From: Polytrichum commune
Taxonomy: Eukaryota > Streptophyta > Polytrichopsida > Polytrichales > Polytrichaceae
Direction: 5' to 3'
DNA: 64,000 nt
Assembly: GCA_950295325.1 (NCBI GenBank)
Contig: OX485808.1
Span: 27,674,527-27,738,526 of the forward strand
The translations under genes were made by a program, and so were the position numbers. Of the stretch, positions 47,108 through 57,900 are shown in pieces. A model generated the notes under the pieces. That model worked only from the letters and a program-made list of their open reading frames with translations, was not told where the DNA came from and searched no databases. Position 1 is the first letter of the stretch; each line of letters opens with the position of its first letter.

Positions 47108-48008
47108 TTAATCAGGGACGTCCGCCATTGAGGCCCAGACGTCCTTTTGGTAATAGTATGGGGTAGCATGGGCATGCTCATATGGGTGAATGGCAATTTT
47201 GTGTTCTAGTTCTAGACCATCTTTTGCCAATTTATCTGCTTGTTCGTTGCCGTCAATGTTGACGTGTGCTCTAACCTTGTATAATGTGATTGGTTGTGTC
47301 CGGTTTTGAAGTAGTTGTACCATGGTGGCGAGGGTGGTTTGGTCGGGGTGGCTATTATGCAGTGTCGGATGTTTGATTTGTGTGTTAAGTAGGTATAATA
47401 CATTTAGACTATCGGTAAATATGTATGCGGGTTCGTTTGGGTATAGTGTATTAATAATTTTTACTGTTTTATGTATAGCTATCATTTCTGCTCGTAGTAT
47501 GTTTTGGTGTCCGTGTAGTCTTTTGGAGATGTTAAGGCCTTTAGGGCTATAGATTCCGTACCCAACTCTTTCTCTCCTCCATTCTCCAGGGTTAATTTCT
47601 TTGGGTTTCATAAATGAACCATCTATATAGTAGCTGAATTGAGGGTGGAATTTTAGTGGTAAGTTTGTTTGGTAATTTGGGGGTTGTGGGATAGGTATGT
47701 TATTGTTTATGGGTGTGTTAGGATAGTTTGATTTAGCCCATTTTTTGCTAGGATTAACGGCGGTATTTGAGGGGGTGGGTGGTGCAAATTGCGTGTGAAT
47801 TTGTAACATTTGGAGGTTTTTTGCTATGTCGGTAAGTTGGTTCATCTGTTCGTAGGTGCCGATGTGGTTGTTTTGGTGGTGAATACAAAATATTCGTAGT
47901 GTTGATACTTCTTTCCTCGTGATATTGAGTTCGGGGGGTATTGTGGGTTCTTCGTATATGATGGTATATGCGGCAAAGTGGGCAATGATGTGTGTGTCGA
48001 GGAATGGG
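47108..48008 (-). pseudogene. LINE RNase H domain
   Basis: RNase H removes the RNA strand after reverse transcription. The frame is open for about 300 codons and shows the full catalytic set: YYIDGSF (D), LRAEMIAI (E), IFTDSLNVL (D) and HVNIDGNEQADKLAK (H and D). The region before it is a proline/asparagine-rich linker. On its 5' side the frame meets the MULE insertion at 48,009. Past the insertion it continues, in register, into the retroelement at 57,900, so the present ATG-started frame near 48,031 is an artefact of the insertion. Confidence 0.8.
48000..48008. repeat. 9-bp TSD of the MULE, left copy
   Basis: AGGAATGGG, identical to 57,892-57,900 on the other side of the element. A 9-bp duplication is characteristic of Mutator-like transposition. 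Confidence 0.9.
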
Positions 48009-48217
48009 GGCCGGGGATTCGTGGCACTCAAGTAAAATCATCCGTAGAAGCTCATTCATCTTATTGAATGAGATCAACCACTTTTAGAATGACCCTTATG
48101 GTGTCGGCTCCTTGTCTCAAGGTGACTAAACTTTTGTGTCTAAAACCATCTCAACCTAATTAAAAGGGTGTTGATAAATACAAAGTTTTGTACACCTAAA
48201 ATTGAGTGCCTAGTGTA

Positions 48218-48335
48218 GAGCAAGTGGATGAATCATGGGTTGGCAACCCATCACTATTAGTTGGGATATTTTTAAGAGCAAGTGGGTGCATCATGGGTTG
48301 CCAACCCATCACTACTCATGCGGTTATTTTTAAGA
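48218..48335. repeat. 58-bp tandem pair inside the MULE
   Basis: Two units begin 'gagcaagtgg' at 48,218 and 48,276. Each carries the imperfect palindrome 'atgggttggcaacccat'. No coding role is evident. Confidence 0.8.
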
Positions 48336-48986
48336 GATTAGCATGTCATTTTATTAAGCCATTTAAGGCTCCTTGCCCCCTCATCCTCTCATCTTTGTGT
48401 GAGCTGCTCTTCCCCCAACCTCCCGGGTTCTTCTCCCCCCTCTTCATTATTTCTCTTACACTCACTTTTGTCATACTCTCACATTCTCTCTCACATCACT
48501 CACCTTGCATTCATTTTGGCAATGTATTGTTTAGTGTATCATAGCTTAGCAATTGCAAAGTTGAAATGTAGGGAGAAAATGTTAGCACTCAACTTTTTTG
48601 AAATCTTGCAACTTGTATTTTGATCTATGAAATCATTTTTCTTCTTGTATATATAATGTTGTGCATTTGCTTAGACTAGGTGCTCAATGTATTAGACCTT
48701 GGCCTTGGAATTGTTGTAGTGCTAAATGGATGTAGTAATTTTTACCTTTGTTGGTAAAAATTGACATGTACAATAAACAATTATAGCGTTGTGAAATTCC
48801 AAATGGTAAGTGACATGTGGTAAACATCATATTTAGTGTAGCAGTCGGCTCTCCCAGTTCATAGGTGTAAGATGTGAAAAACAAGAAAAGGGAGGGGTGG
48901 CTCGTTATTTAAGTACTTCAAAATATAGGTAATCTGGCAGTGGCCCTGTCACTCACTAGCTTACTTCATAGCTCTATGCAGACAGA

Positions 48987-49355
48987 TTAGTACAGACACA
49001 AAAAAAAACACCAAACAGCTTCCCATTCGCTCTTTCCTCGAGAGCCCAGTTTCCTGCCTGCCTCCAGGTAGTCGTCACAAGTAGCTGCGCGATCTGTGTA
49101 TAGTTCCCTTTTTAGTTCCTCCACGCTTTCTGCACCTGTGAGTGGTGAGGAGTAGTAGTAAGTTGTTGTCATATTGTTGTTGCTCATAGTACTCACAGTA
49201 TTAGCTTCAGAGTTCGACGTTCTGACATCCGGGCTGGTGACAAGGAGCAGAGTGTGAGATAATTGTTGGACCAAGAGCAGCAAGCTTCTAGTCCTTGTTG
49301 TTGTTTCGTTCTTTGTGGTTTCGCTGCACCCCATAGGTATTTTGGAAGTGTCCAT
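48987..49355 (-). other. Possible small ORF in MULE, low support
   Basis: A 122-codon frame contains a hydrophilic stretch (GAESVEELKRELYTDRAATC) with ordinary composition, preceded by low-complexity Thr/Tyr runs. No domain is recognised. It could be captured host sequence or chance. Confidence 0.25.
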
Positions 49356-49710
49356 ATTATGCCCAACTCACATTTTAGTCTCTAGTTTGACACTCTTTCA
49401 ACCAGGTAGTATCCCGCACGAAGTCGGAGAGTTTTTGATTCGTTTGTCAGGTCCTCTCTGTACATGTTATACATCTATCCAACCTTGCGGGGTTACTATA
49501 TTTTACTGTCTTAGAATGTAGCCCATGTGGATGTAGACATTCGTTCATTTCTCATGCTATCTATCTTCTTCTGCTTTTGTGAATTCAAACTGCTATGTGT
49601 CACACACTCATACTTTGGACATACTTGATTCTTAAAGTCAACCTGCTCATCTGTAACTAATCTCTGGTTCACCATCATCTCTTGTTGAGGCAACGGGAGA
49701 GAATAATGCA

Positions 49711-50535
49711 ATGGATGATGAAGAACAAACAAATTACATCCCAATGGATGAAGATGAAGTTTCCGAAGGTTTACCGCATCTACGGGAAAGTGAGCTCCCC
49801 GTCGACGGGGTTGCTCAATTGGATGTACATTGGGCTATTCGAGGAGAAGGCGCTCGGAAGAAGTTTCATTGTCTTTGGGTGAAATGCAAAAGAAATTATG
49901 TAAGTAACAAAAACTAAAAAAATATTTAATTAATGATCATTGTTTTCTTGATGTCGAAGGAGGTGGTAAAAGAGGAAGACCACGAATGCCGGGGCCCACG
50001 AGGACGCGTTCAACCACGGTGGAGGAGAATCGCATGAATAATCTTCGGGCTTTATCCATTCCGGTTGCCCGGCTAAAACGTCAAGACGCGAAGGCCAAAT
50101 CTAGATGGGTCATCGCCGCCGAACGACAATGGGAGAATATGCTTCGAAATGCAGCTGAGAATCCCTTGCCAGATGAATTGCCCCCCCTCGCCATGTTTTT
50201 AATCCGGTCAGTCAAAACTAATTTTGACTTTGCCACGTGGGGTGATGTTTTTTTTGATCCTGCCACATGGACGGCCTTCAAGCGAAGCAAATCCATTCGG
50301 AACCGGATTGCGAGATCAAGATTGCCATACATGTCTACACTTGCATCCGCGTTTTCGCGCCCGTCTTCGCGCATCTTCTTCGAGCATTCGCGCCCTCAAA
50401 GCGGAACGGGCCGCGGCATTGGCTCGTGAAACGTAATCCCGAGCAAGCGACGATGACATTGACTGGAGAGCGCCAAGTCCCGAAAATAGTGACGAAGCTA
50501 ACTCGGTGGACGACGAAGAAGAAGAAGAAATAACA
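49711..50535 (+). pseudogene. MULE accessory ORF with AT-hook-like motif
   Basis: The first segment (49,711-49,906) is acidic then basic (DVHWAIRGEGARKKFHCLWV) and ends at a strong GTAAGT donor. After a short spacer, a second segment starts near 49,957 with GGGKRGRPR, an AT-hook core, and continues as a basic, tryptophan-containing protein. Near the end it is frameshifted. The closing acidic segment (DDDIDWRAPSPENSDEANSV, then a Glu run) follows a TAA at about 50,431. Its transcription would converge on the transposase gene, as mudrB converges on mudrA in MuDR. I cannot assign homology to MURB or any other family. Confidence 0.45.
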
Positions 50536-50639
50536 TTAGGAAACTAGGAATTGTGGAATTTTCGAGCATATATGTATTGTTTTAAAATATAAATAAATAA
50601 TTTTATATTATTTCTAAATAAATATTCATTTTTTAATTA

Positions 50640-51470
50640 TTTTCCATATAATTTATAATTTATAACATAACAATACCTTATCCATCATTATTATCATTTT
50701 GCATTTCTGAAGATAAACATATGGATAAGGTATCGATAACAAATATCGTATGGTTGAGGTTTCTAAGATAGGGTATAGTCACCAACTATTCAATTTCTGA
50801 GTATATCCTATCATTATTTTTCATATTATCTTTAAAATGTAACATAACGATACCTTATCCATAATTATGATCATTTTGCATTTTTGAAGATAAGTATATG
50901 GATAAGATATCATTATGTTATAAATATCATATGGTTGAAGTTTCTAAGATAGGTTATAGTCAGTAACCATTCAATTTCTAAGTATACCCTATCTTTGTTT
51001 TTCATATTTTCTTTAAAATGTAATATAACGATACCTTATCCATAATTATGATCATTTTACACTTTTGAAGATAAGTATATGGATAAGGTATCGATCACAA
51101 ATATCATATAGTTGAAGTTTCTGAGATAAGGTATAGTCAGTAACTATTAAATTTTTGAGTATACCTTATCATTGATTTTCATATTATCTTTAAAATGTCA
51201 CATAACGATACCTTATCCATATTTATGATAATTTAGCTTTTTGGAAGATAAACATATGGATAAGGTATCGATCACAAATATCATATAGTTGAAGTTTATA
51301 ATATAGGATATAGTCAGAAACTATTTATTTCGTGAATATACCTTATCCTTTTATTTTACATATTATCTCTAATATACAAAGCTAAGATAGTCTATCCATA
51401 ATTATCATCATTTAACATTTTAAAGATAAGACTAGGGATAAGGTATTGTATACAAAAACAGTGATGAACA
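50640..51470. repeat. ~178-bp tandem array of palindromic units
   Basis: About 4.5 units start near 50,673, 50,849, 51,031, 51,208 and 51,387. Each of the first four contains the inverted pair ATACCTTATCCAT ... ATGGATAAGGTAT separated by ~35 bp, able to form a hairpin. The fifth is diverged. The same CCTTATC/GATAAGG motif recurs through the rest of the MULE (e.g. 52,618, 54,166, 54,503, 54,679, 56,860, 57,030). Confidence 0.85.
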
Positions 51471-51602
51471 CATGAAAACTAACAAAATAAAATCAATATA
51501 AAATTTTATTACATATGATGCTAAATATCTTCACCAATTGTAATAAACATCAAAATCATATATACGATTCTAATAATAATCATAAATATCATAAATATAA
51601 AA

Positions 51603-54441
51603 CTAATTATTTTCACTAAGGGTTACATGAACGAGGTCTTTTCGAAAGCATTCTTTCATATCACCCTTGTTTTCTACGAATTGAATTACCCATACCCTAT
51701 CCATATTCTCGAATTGAATGTCCGGATGAAGAGTGCCTTGGAAATCCGCGAGACACAACTCCGACATTTTATTCAACAACACACGAAATTCGAAAATAGC
51801 ATGCTCGGCGATTCGTAGTCTGTGCCTTTCAATCAATCTTTGAAATTTCTTATAATCCTTTGCGTGCTCTTTAATAACTCTTGCATGAAGAACATCTTCA
51901 TCCACTTCAATCACCTGATTCTCTTGTAAAGATTCCATCCCAATTTCCAAATCATCTAGATTAGGTGTTGCATCGTGATTCGTGTCGGTTGAATCAATGA
52001 TGATATCTTCATCCAATCCATCTTTGTCACAAAATCATCTCTCTGTTTTAAACATCTCAAATAATCCTCCACGAATCGTCCCGTAATATGTGCCACAATA
52101 TTCAACTATGGCATTTTGATCTACATCTATAGTTTCAAAATTATTGCGGCTTGATGTTTGCAAAAATTTCCTCGGATTGCATTCTCACAATCACAACACG
52201 CATAATCACGATGAGGGTATGTAAGTGAATACCAATTCTCCGGATACGTTGCGCTTCAATATATCCAATGTGCTCGTTCATTGGTCGGTTCAAGAATCCA
52301 TTCATCGTCGATGGAGTAAGACAAATTGACACTTTCTCGAACCTTGAGTGTCATGATTTCATTCTTGATAAATCCCGCTTTCTTCATTACCAAACGGTGC
52401 GTATAATGATTATGAATCGTAGTTGTCAACATTGTGATGAGCCAATCAAACCGTCGACCCCGCAATCCCTTGGTTGTGAAACCTAACCATCTCTTCATTA
52501 CTCCATGATAAGATTCTATGGATGAATTTGTGTCTTGTCCGGCATGAGGAATTCTTCTTACTTCTTTTGCCCACATAACTGTAACGCACATACTTATAGT
52601 AAGAATCTAGATGTCACCTTATCCAATATTCATATCCATGAACTTATCAATTCACTATACCTTATCATGCAAAGTAATGTCATTGTAAAGTGTTGAAACT
52701 TACATAATTTCCATATCATCCCTCAAAATATAAATCAATATTGTGAATGTCTCTTTCCAATTCGTAAGCTATTTGTTGTGTTCCGCGAACATCTATCGTT
52801 GATACAATCCGAGCTCTCCGATAGTCTTTTGCCGTATCAAGTACAAAATTTGCATTTGCCTTTGCTCGCTCAATGAAATCATTTTCGGTTTCTTTCCATA
52901 TAATATCCATATACATCACGTTCCGCGAGCCGTAATAAATCCAATCCCGATATTCCTTGTCCAATTTCATTTTCGCTAAAGCATTTGTTTTCCAACACTC
53001 CAAAACATGTCATTGACACAAATATATGGGAACGTCCTCTCCAAATACGCGTCTACATGCAAAATAAATGAATAAACATATAAGGATAACAAAATGAGGA
53101 TAGACTAAATGTAAAAAAAAATGCTTGGATAACATATTCGGATAACATATATTTTTAGACAAAAATAAGGTTGATTTTGATTTTGATTATGTAGGTTGTA
53201 AAAAAATAAAAAAATAAATTGGGATAGAGTATATTGATATGAAAGTATAAGAATATGATACACCCACCTCAAAGCGTTGTGTTCGGCTTCATCATTATCA
53301 ACAATAAAAGCATTAGGACGCCATTCCGAATGCGCCGCTGGTAATTTATCCGCCAAAGGCTTTAAAAAGACAATAAGACTCTCGGAATCTTACTTATTTG
53401 TTATAATCCACGCACCGGAAAACCCATTGCGGCAAGCATCGAACACCATAGGTGTATAGAGAAAATAATTACAAGAGTTAGTTCCAAATGTAGCATCCAT
53501 AGATATAGCGGATTTGTCACCATACTCTATCATGACATTGAATAGTTCGGGTGATTGCAAACCCAACACAAATGCCGTATTTTTGCCATCTATAAAATTT
53601 GACTATTGCAAAATGAACACATCATCTTTATTTTCCGTAATCCACGAATCAACGCTTTTTGCCTCGTCAGTGTGTCGTCGTTTCCACTTACCTCGTAAAA
53701 ATGTACGCTCAATATTTCGGATGTTCTTCAAAAGAAGAGTATCATCTTTACGCATTAAATAACCCATCCGTGATCGATCCGCAAATACTTGATGATGCTC
53801 ATCATAAATTTGATGAGCATTAAGGCCACTCTTCAACCTATTGTCAATATACGTCTTCAATGAATCCGACCATCGTATAGCAAGAGCAGAAGGGCGTGCA
53901 GATGAATCCGGATCGTACACGCCATGCGCTGGTGTTCCACCAATTCGGGTATGTTCTTAATGGAAATAGGCTATCTCTACCGTATCCGCGGGTTTAGCCA
54001 AAATCTTGATAGATTATTGTGCAAGACATGCCCGTTTATGATTTTGTCTCAACTCTTTCTTGTTTCTATGGTCTTCAGAGCCATATGAACAATGATATCT
54101 GAAATAACATATATAAATGTTAATATATAGTAATATTATAAAAAAATACATATATATGACTATACCTTATCCAAATACATATCCAAGTTAGGTATCTTAC
54201 GTGTTGTGGATCGAACTTGCTTTTGGAGGTGTGGAGGAACCTTCCGAATCTTGTGAATTGTCCAAGAAATTTCCATGCCTCCTTCACCAAATTTTTCTCC
54301 TTTTTGGAAATCATCTAAACGATCTAATGGAATGCGAACTATCTTATAAGGTCGCATTCCGCGAGTACATTTTGCCCATTGTAAATGGCGGTGGTTGAAA
54401 GTTCCCACATAGGGCGATTGGATGACCATAGAATTAGCCAT
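51603..54441 (-). pseudogene. MULE transposase, broken
   Basis: The MULE-type DDE core is clear: SMDATFGTNSCNYFLYTPMV, then FSGAWIITNK, then EWRPNAFIVDNDEAEHNALR in exon-like blocks from 53,920 to 53,275. A C-x2-x-HV helix segment lies near 53,020 (LCQ, TGA, HVLECWKTN). The C-terminal region (IPHAGQDTNSSIESYHGVMK, then RRFDWLI) runs from 52,591 to 52,256, and an acidic tail ends at TAA, 51,603. Introns of 150-300 bp are likely. In-frame stops interrupt the core (after ACLAQ, AYFH, FILQ and ITNK, and the TGA in CQ-HV), so no full protein is possible from this copy. Most of the stops are explicable as C-to-T changes. Confidence 0.85.
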
Positions 54442-57400
54442 AATTTCGACGATAACCTATCCTGAACAAATCACACATGTTATCCACAGATTCTATAAAT
54501 TACAATACCTTATCTAACGAGTTATCTATATTCAAACTTAACAAATATAATATTAAAATATGAAAATATCTATTAAATATATTTTTGACATGCAATTTAT
54601 AAAATATATAAAATATAACAAAATATAAATAGTCTTTAAGTCCAATATGTATGTAACTAAAAATATATTCCCAATATACCTTATCGAATGACATCATATT
54701 CCAACACAAAACAAAATGGAGAGAGAACACATACCTTGGAGGTAGTGCAAAAGAAAAATACCTTGAAAACCCTAAAATGAAGCTTATGTAGTGGGCACAT
54801 TGGATGAGAAAGTGATTAGCAAATGAAATGTAGAATCATAATCTTCATTACCTTAAACCCTAAATCCTATAACTATGCACCATTCATATAGATTATATTA
54901 TTAGATAACATCATATGATATTAATTATGTGGACTTAAACATACTATGTCTATCATTTTACAAACTTATGATAAAACTTTTAAGATAATAAAAAAAGCAT
55001 CGTAAATTAATAATTTTTAATAATTAATAATTAATTTATATTAACATATTAACATATTAATAGAAATTCATAAATATTATATATAATCTAAACGATATAA
55101 GATATACATGATAATGAATACAAGATAGACTATCTTGCTAAGTCATGCCACCTTATAAAGTGTTGATCATATATACATAATGACTTATAAGATAGGGAAT
55201 TCATAATAAATCATACTATAATGTTATATTTCTTTCTATAAAATACAGTGATCGCAAATTATATATCTATTGTTAATCCAATATGGCAGTTCATCAAATG
55301 GTTAGGTAGGTCCTTTAAATTTGAAGGTTGACCTTAATTTTTGAAGACATAATATTCAAACTTTGTAATAAATTATATCATATAAACTAACGGTCAACCT
55401 GAAAACATAATTTCTAGAGCATAAAATATATTAAGTTTAAATATTGAAAAAAAAAAAGCCTAAATTACTAAGGTTCCAAAATGATAATATTTAAGATATA
55501 ATACTTAAAGTTTAATATTAATATATCATTATATAATAAGATATCATATTGGTGTTTGTGTTTTCTTATTTGAAAAACTATTTTCTATGTAATGGTCGGT
55601 TAAGACAGGTCCCTACTCGTAAGTCCCAAAGTCACATGAGGTTAATTCATGCAATATCAACCGTTGAGAGCATGGAAATTCAAACCTACCACTTCACTTG
55701 GGGTACCAAGACTTAAGTCCAAATTTTGACATGGCACATTGCAACAATTTTTAGAGGTAAGGTTTGGGACTTGTGTTGCGAGTTGGGTCAAACCAAAAAC
55801 CAATATGAGTGGGACTTGGGATCATATGTGAAACCCTAAACCCTAATGTACATGGCTTTATTTTTCAACAAAGATGTATATTTTAGAATATGAAACACAC
55901 AATTAGTACGAGATGGTTGACAAATCGAAATCAAGTTTGAAGTCTATGAAGTATGTGAACGATGTTTGATCATGTTGTTTTCTATTTCAATCCTTTAAGG
56001 TTACAACATTAAAATTATGATTACCAAATGCAGTTGACAATGAGACATATTTTGTGTTGGAATGTTCCCTCTAGAACTCCATTAGAGATATATTTATTTT
56101 CCTATTTAATAATGATGTATTAGGTTGTCTCAAGTGTTACTTCCAAATAGACCATCGAATTGATATAATATGGTGTATCTTCTAGAATATATTATTATAT
56201 GTACCAAATGGTACTACACTTCATTACTTTAGGAAATATATTTTTTTACAACATCTTGATGTATATCTGGTGACATAAGCCTTTTAGCTTCTTATATTTG
56301 AAGACAACATTATTTCATTTTCACAAAGGTTATTGATATAAACTAAATAATACTATTGGGATGGTTAGTTTGTGGGATACCTTATTAGAAGTTGATCCAT
56401 TACTAGCACTATTGTACATTGGTCTTAATTGTTTAAATTTTCTACTAGCCCACCTCTCTTAGGATATAAAACACTCGACCAGTTCAAGGTTGCTAGCAAA
56501 TCCGAATTAAGGCTATAGCGACTTTCTTCATAATGTTTGAAACACATACAAATATAATAATCATTATCAAAGCAAATTTTTGTCCTCATCAATTGGTGAC
56601 CCTAAACTATATTCTAGAACTAAATTTGTACTAGATTATTTAAGTTTCTTTTAATTGGATGTGTTTGATGGGTTGTAAGATAGAGAATATATATTTTTAA
56701 TTAATTAATTAATTAAAATATATATACACCAAAATATGGTCATTGTGGGTCTATTTGGAATACATTTATTATTAATTTATTTGTAGTGGTAGCAAAAGTT
56801 TCAAAACGATAAATTACACAAGATTTAGGATTAATCATAAACATACAAATTACAAGATAAGGTATCTAAAGAAATCCAACAATATATTGTATCATCTGTT
56901 ATATGTAAAAGGAGTTGAGATGATGTTTTTTGGATTGAAACTAAGATAATATTGATCATCATCAAATATTATATTATTGTATCATCTATTATATGTAGAA
57001 GGAGTTGAGATGAGGGTTTCTTGTAATAACACTTAGATAAGGTATAATTGACAAAAATTATATATGAGTGTATATGTTCATTAAATTACCAAAGTGGAAC
57101 AATGAAGATCAAACATAAAATATATCAAAAAATACTATGCAAAGATAAATCTTATTTTTTTTTAAATATAATATAATGTGTAAATAAATGATATCTTAAT
57201 TGAAAATAGACTTGTGGGACAACATTATCGATGGGGTATACTCAGAAAATCCTAAGTTCTGACTATAGTCTATCCGATGCATTGTAAACATTTATCATCA
57301 TCCAATATCATATTATCTCTAAAATAATATGATTTATATTATATATTTTCAAATAAATTATATTATATTTCTCTCAATACATATGTTTAGATAATAGAGA

Positions 57401-57600
57401 AATGAAAGTATTTATTATCTTGAATTGATTTTTAGAGTTAACCAATTTATCATAAAAATACATGTCTTTTATAAAGTTAACAAATATTTGAGGAATGACA
57501 CCCGTGCAAAAAAGAAAAGTTGTAGATTTTTTTATAAAAAAATGGCTATGACGACACTTCGTAACCATTTATCACATGTTGCACACGTTGACAACTTGCA
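54442..57600. other. AT-rich interior and end of the MULE
   Basis: Very AT-rich, with no gene supported. A family R-like fragment lies near 56,490-56,620, and telobox-like 'aaaccctaaaccctaa' near 55,830. Paired 'gtaccaaatgg'-type and 'atattattgtatcatctatt' repeats occur near 56,880-57,010. At 57,617-57,710 the phrase 'ccaaagccacatcatggc' occurs twice, close to the right TIR. Confidence 0.5.
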
Positions 57601-57891
57601 ATATTTATCAATATAACCACGTGGAATCCAAAGCCACATCATGGCTTTGGTAACAATTCATGAGAAGTTAAAAAATAGGCTTAGAGCATCCAAAGCCACA
57701 TCATGGCCCCTTGTCAACTAATTGATATTTATAAAATAGCTAGTAGTTCATAATAGCTATGAGGGAACAAGGGGCTCTTACGTGCCAACTCGTAGGTGTT
57801 TCACTAAAGTAAGCTCCATCCGAGCTCCTTGATGGACTCATCCGATTTTTGTTACCGGATGACTTTACTTGAGTGCCACGAATCCCCGGCC

Positions 57892-57900
57892 AGGAATGGG
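57892..57900. repeat. 9-bp TSD of the MULE, right copy
   Basis: AGGAATGGG, identical to 48,000-48,008. Beyond it the LINE coding sequence resumes. Confidence 0.9.

Larger units (their letters stand above)
48009..57891. mobile_element. Mutator-like transposon, 9,883 bp
   Basis: The ends are GGCCGGGGATTCGTGGCACT (left) and the same 20 bases inverted (right). The inverted repeats run 36 bp with one mismatch, then diverge, so TIRs are short for a MULE. Perfect 9-bp TSDs flank it. Inside are a minus-strand MULE transposase gene (broken), a plus-strand accessory ORF, and between their 3' ends a tandem array of palindromic units. It interrupts the reading frame of a LINE. It is probably immobile by itself unless another copy supplies transposase. 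Confidence 0.92.

Noticed and set aside
47754-48077. 107-codon frame crossing the MULE left end
   Set aside because: It runs from transposon TIR into LINE sequence in a frame other than the RNase H frame, so it is a chance product of the insertion.
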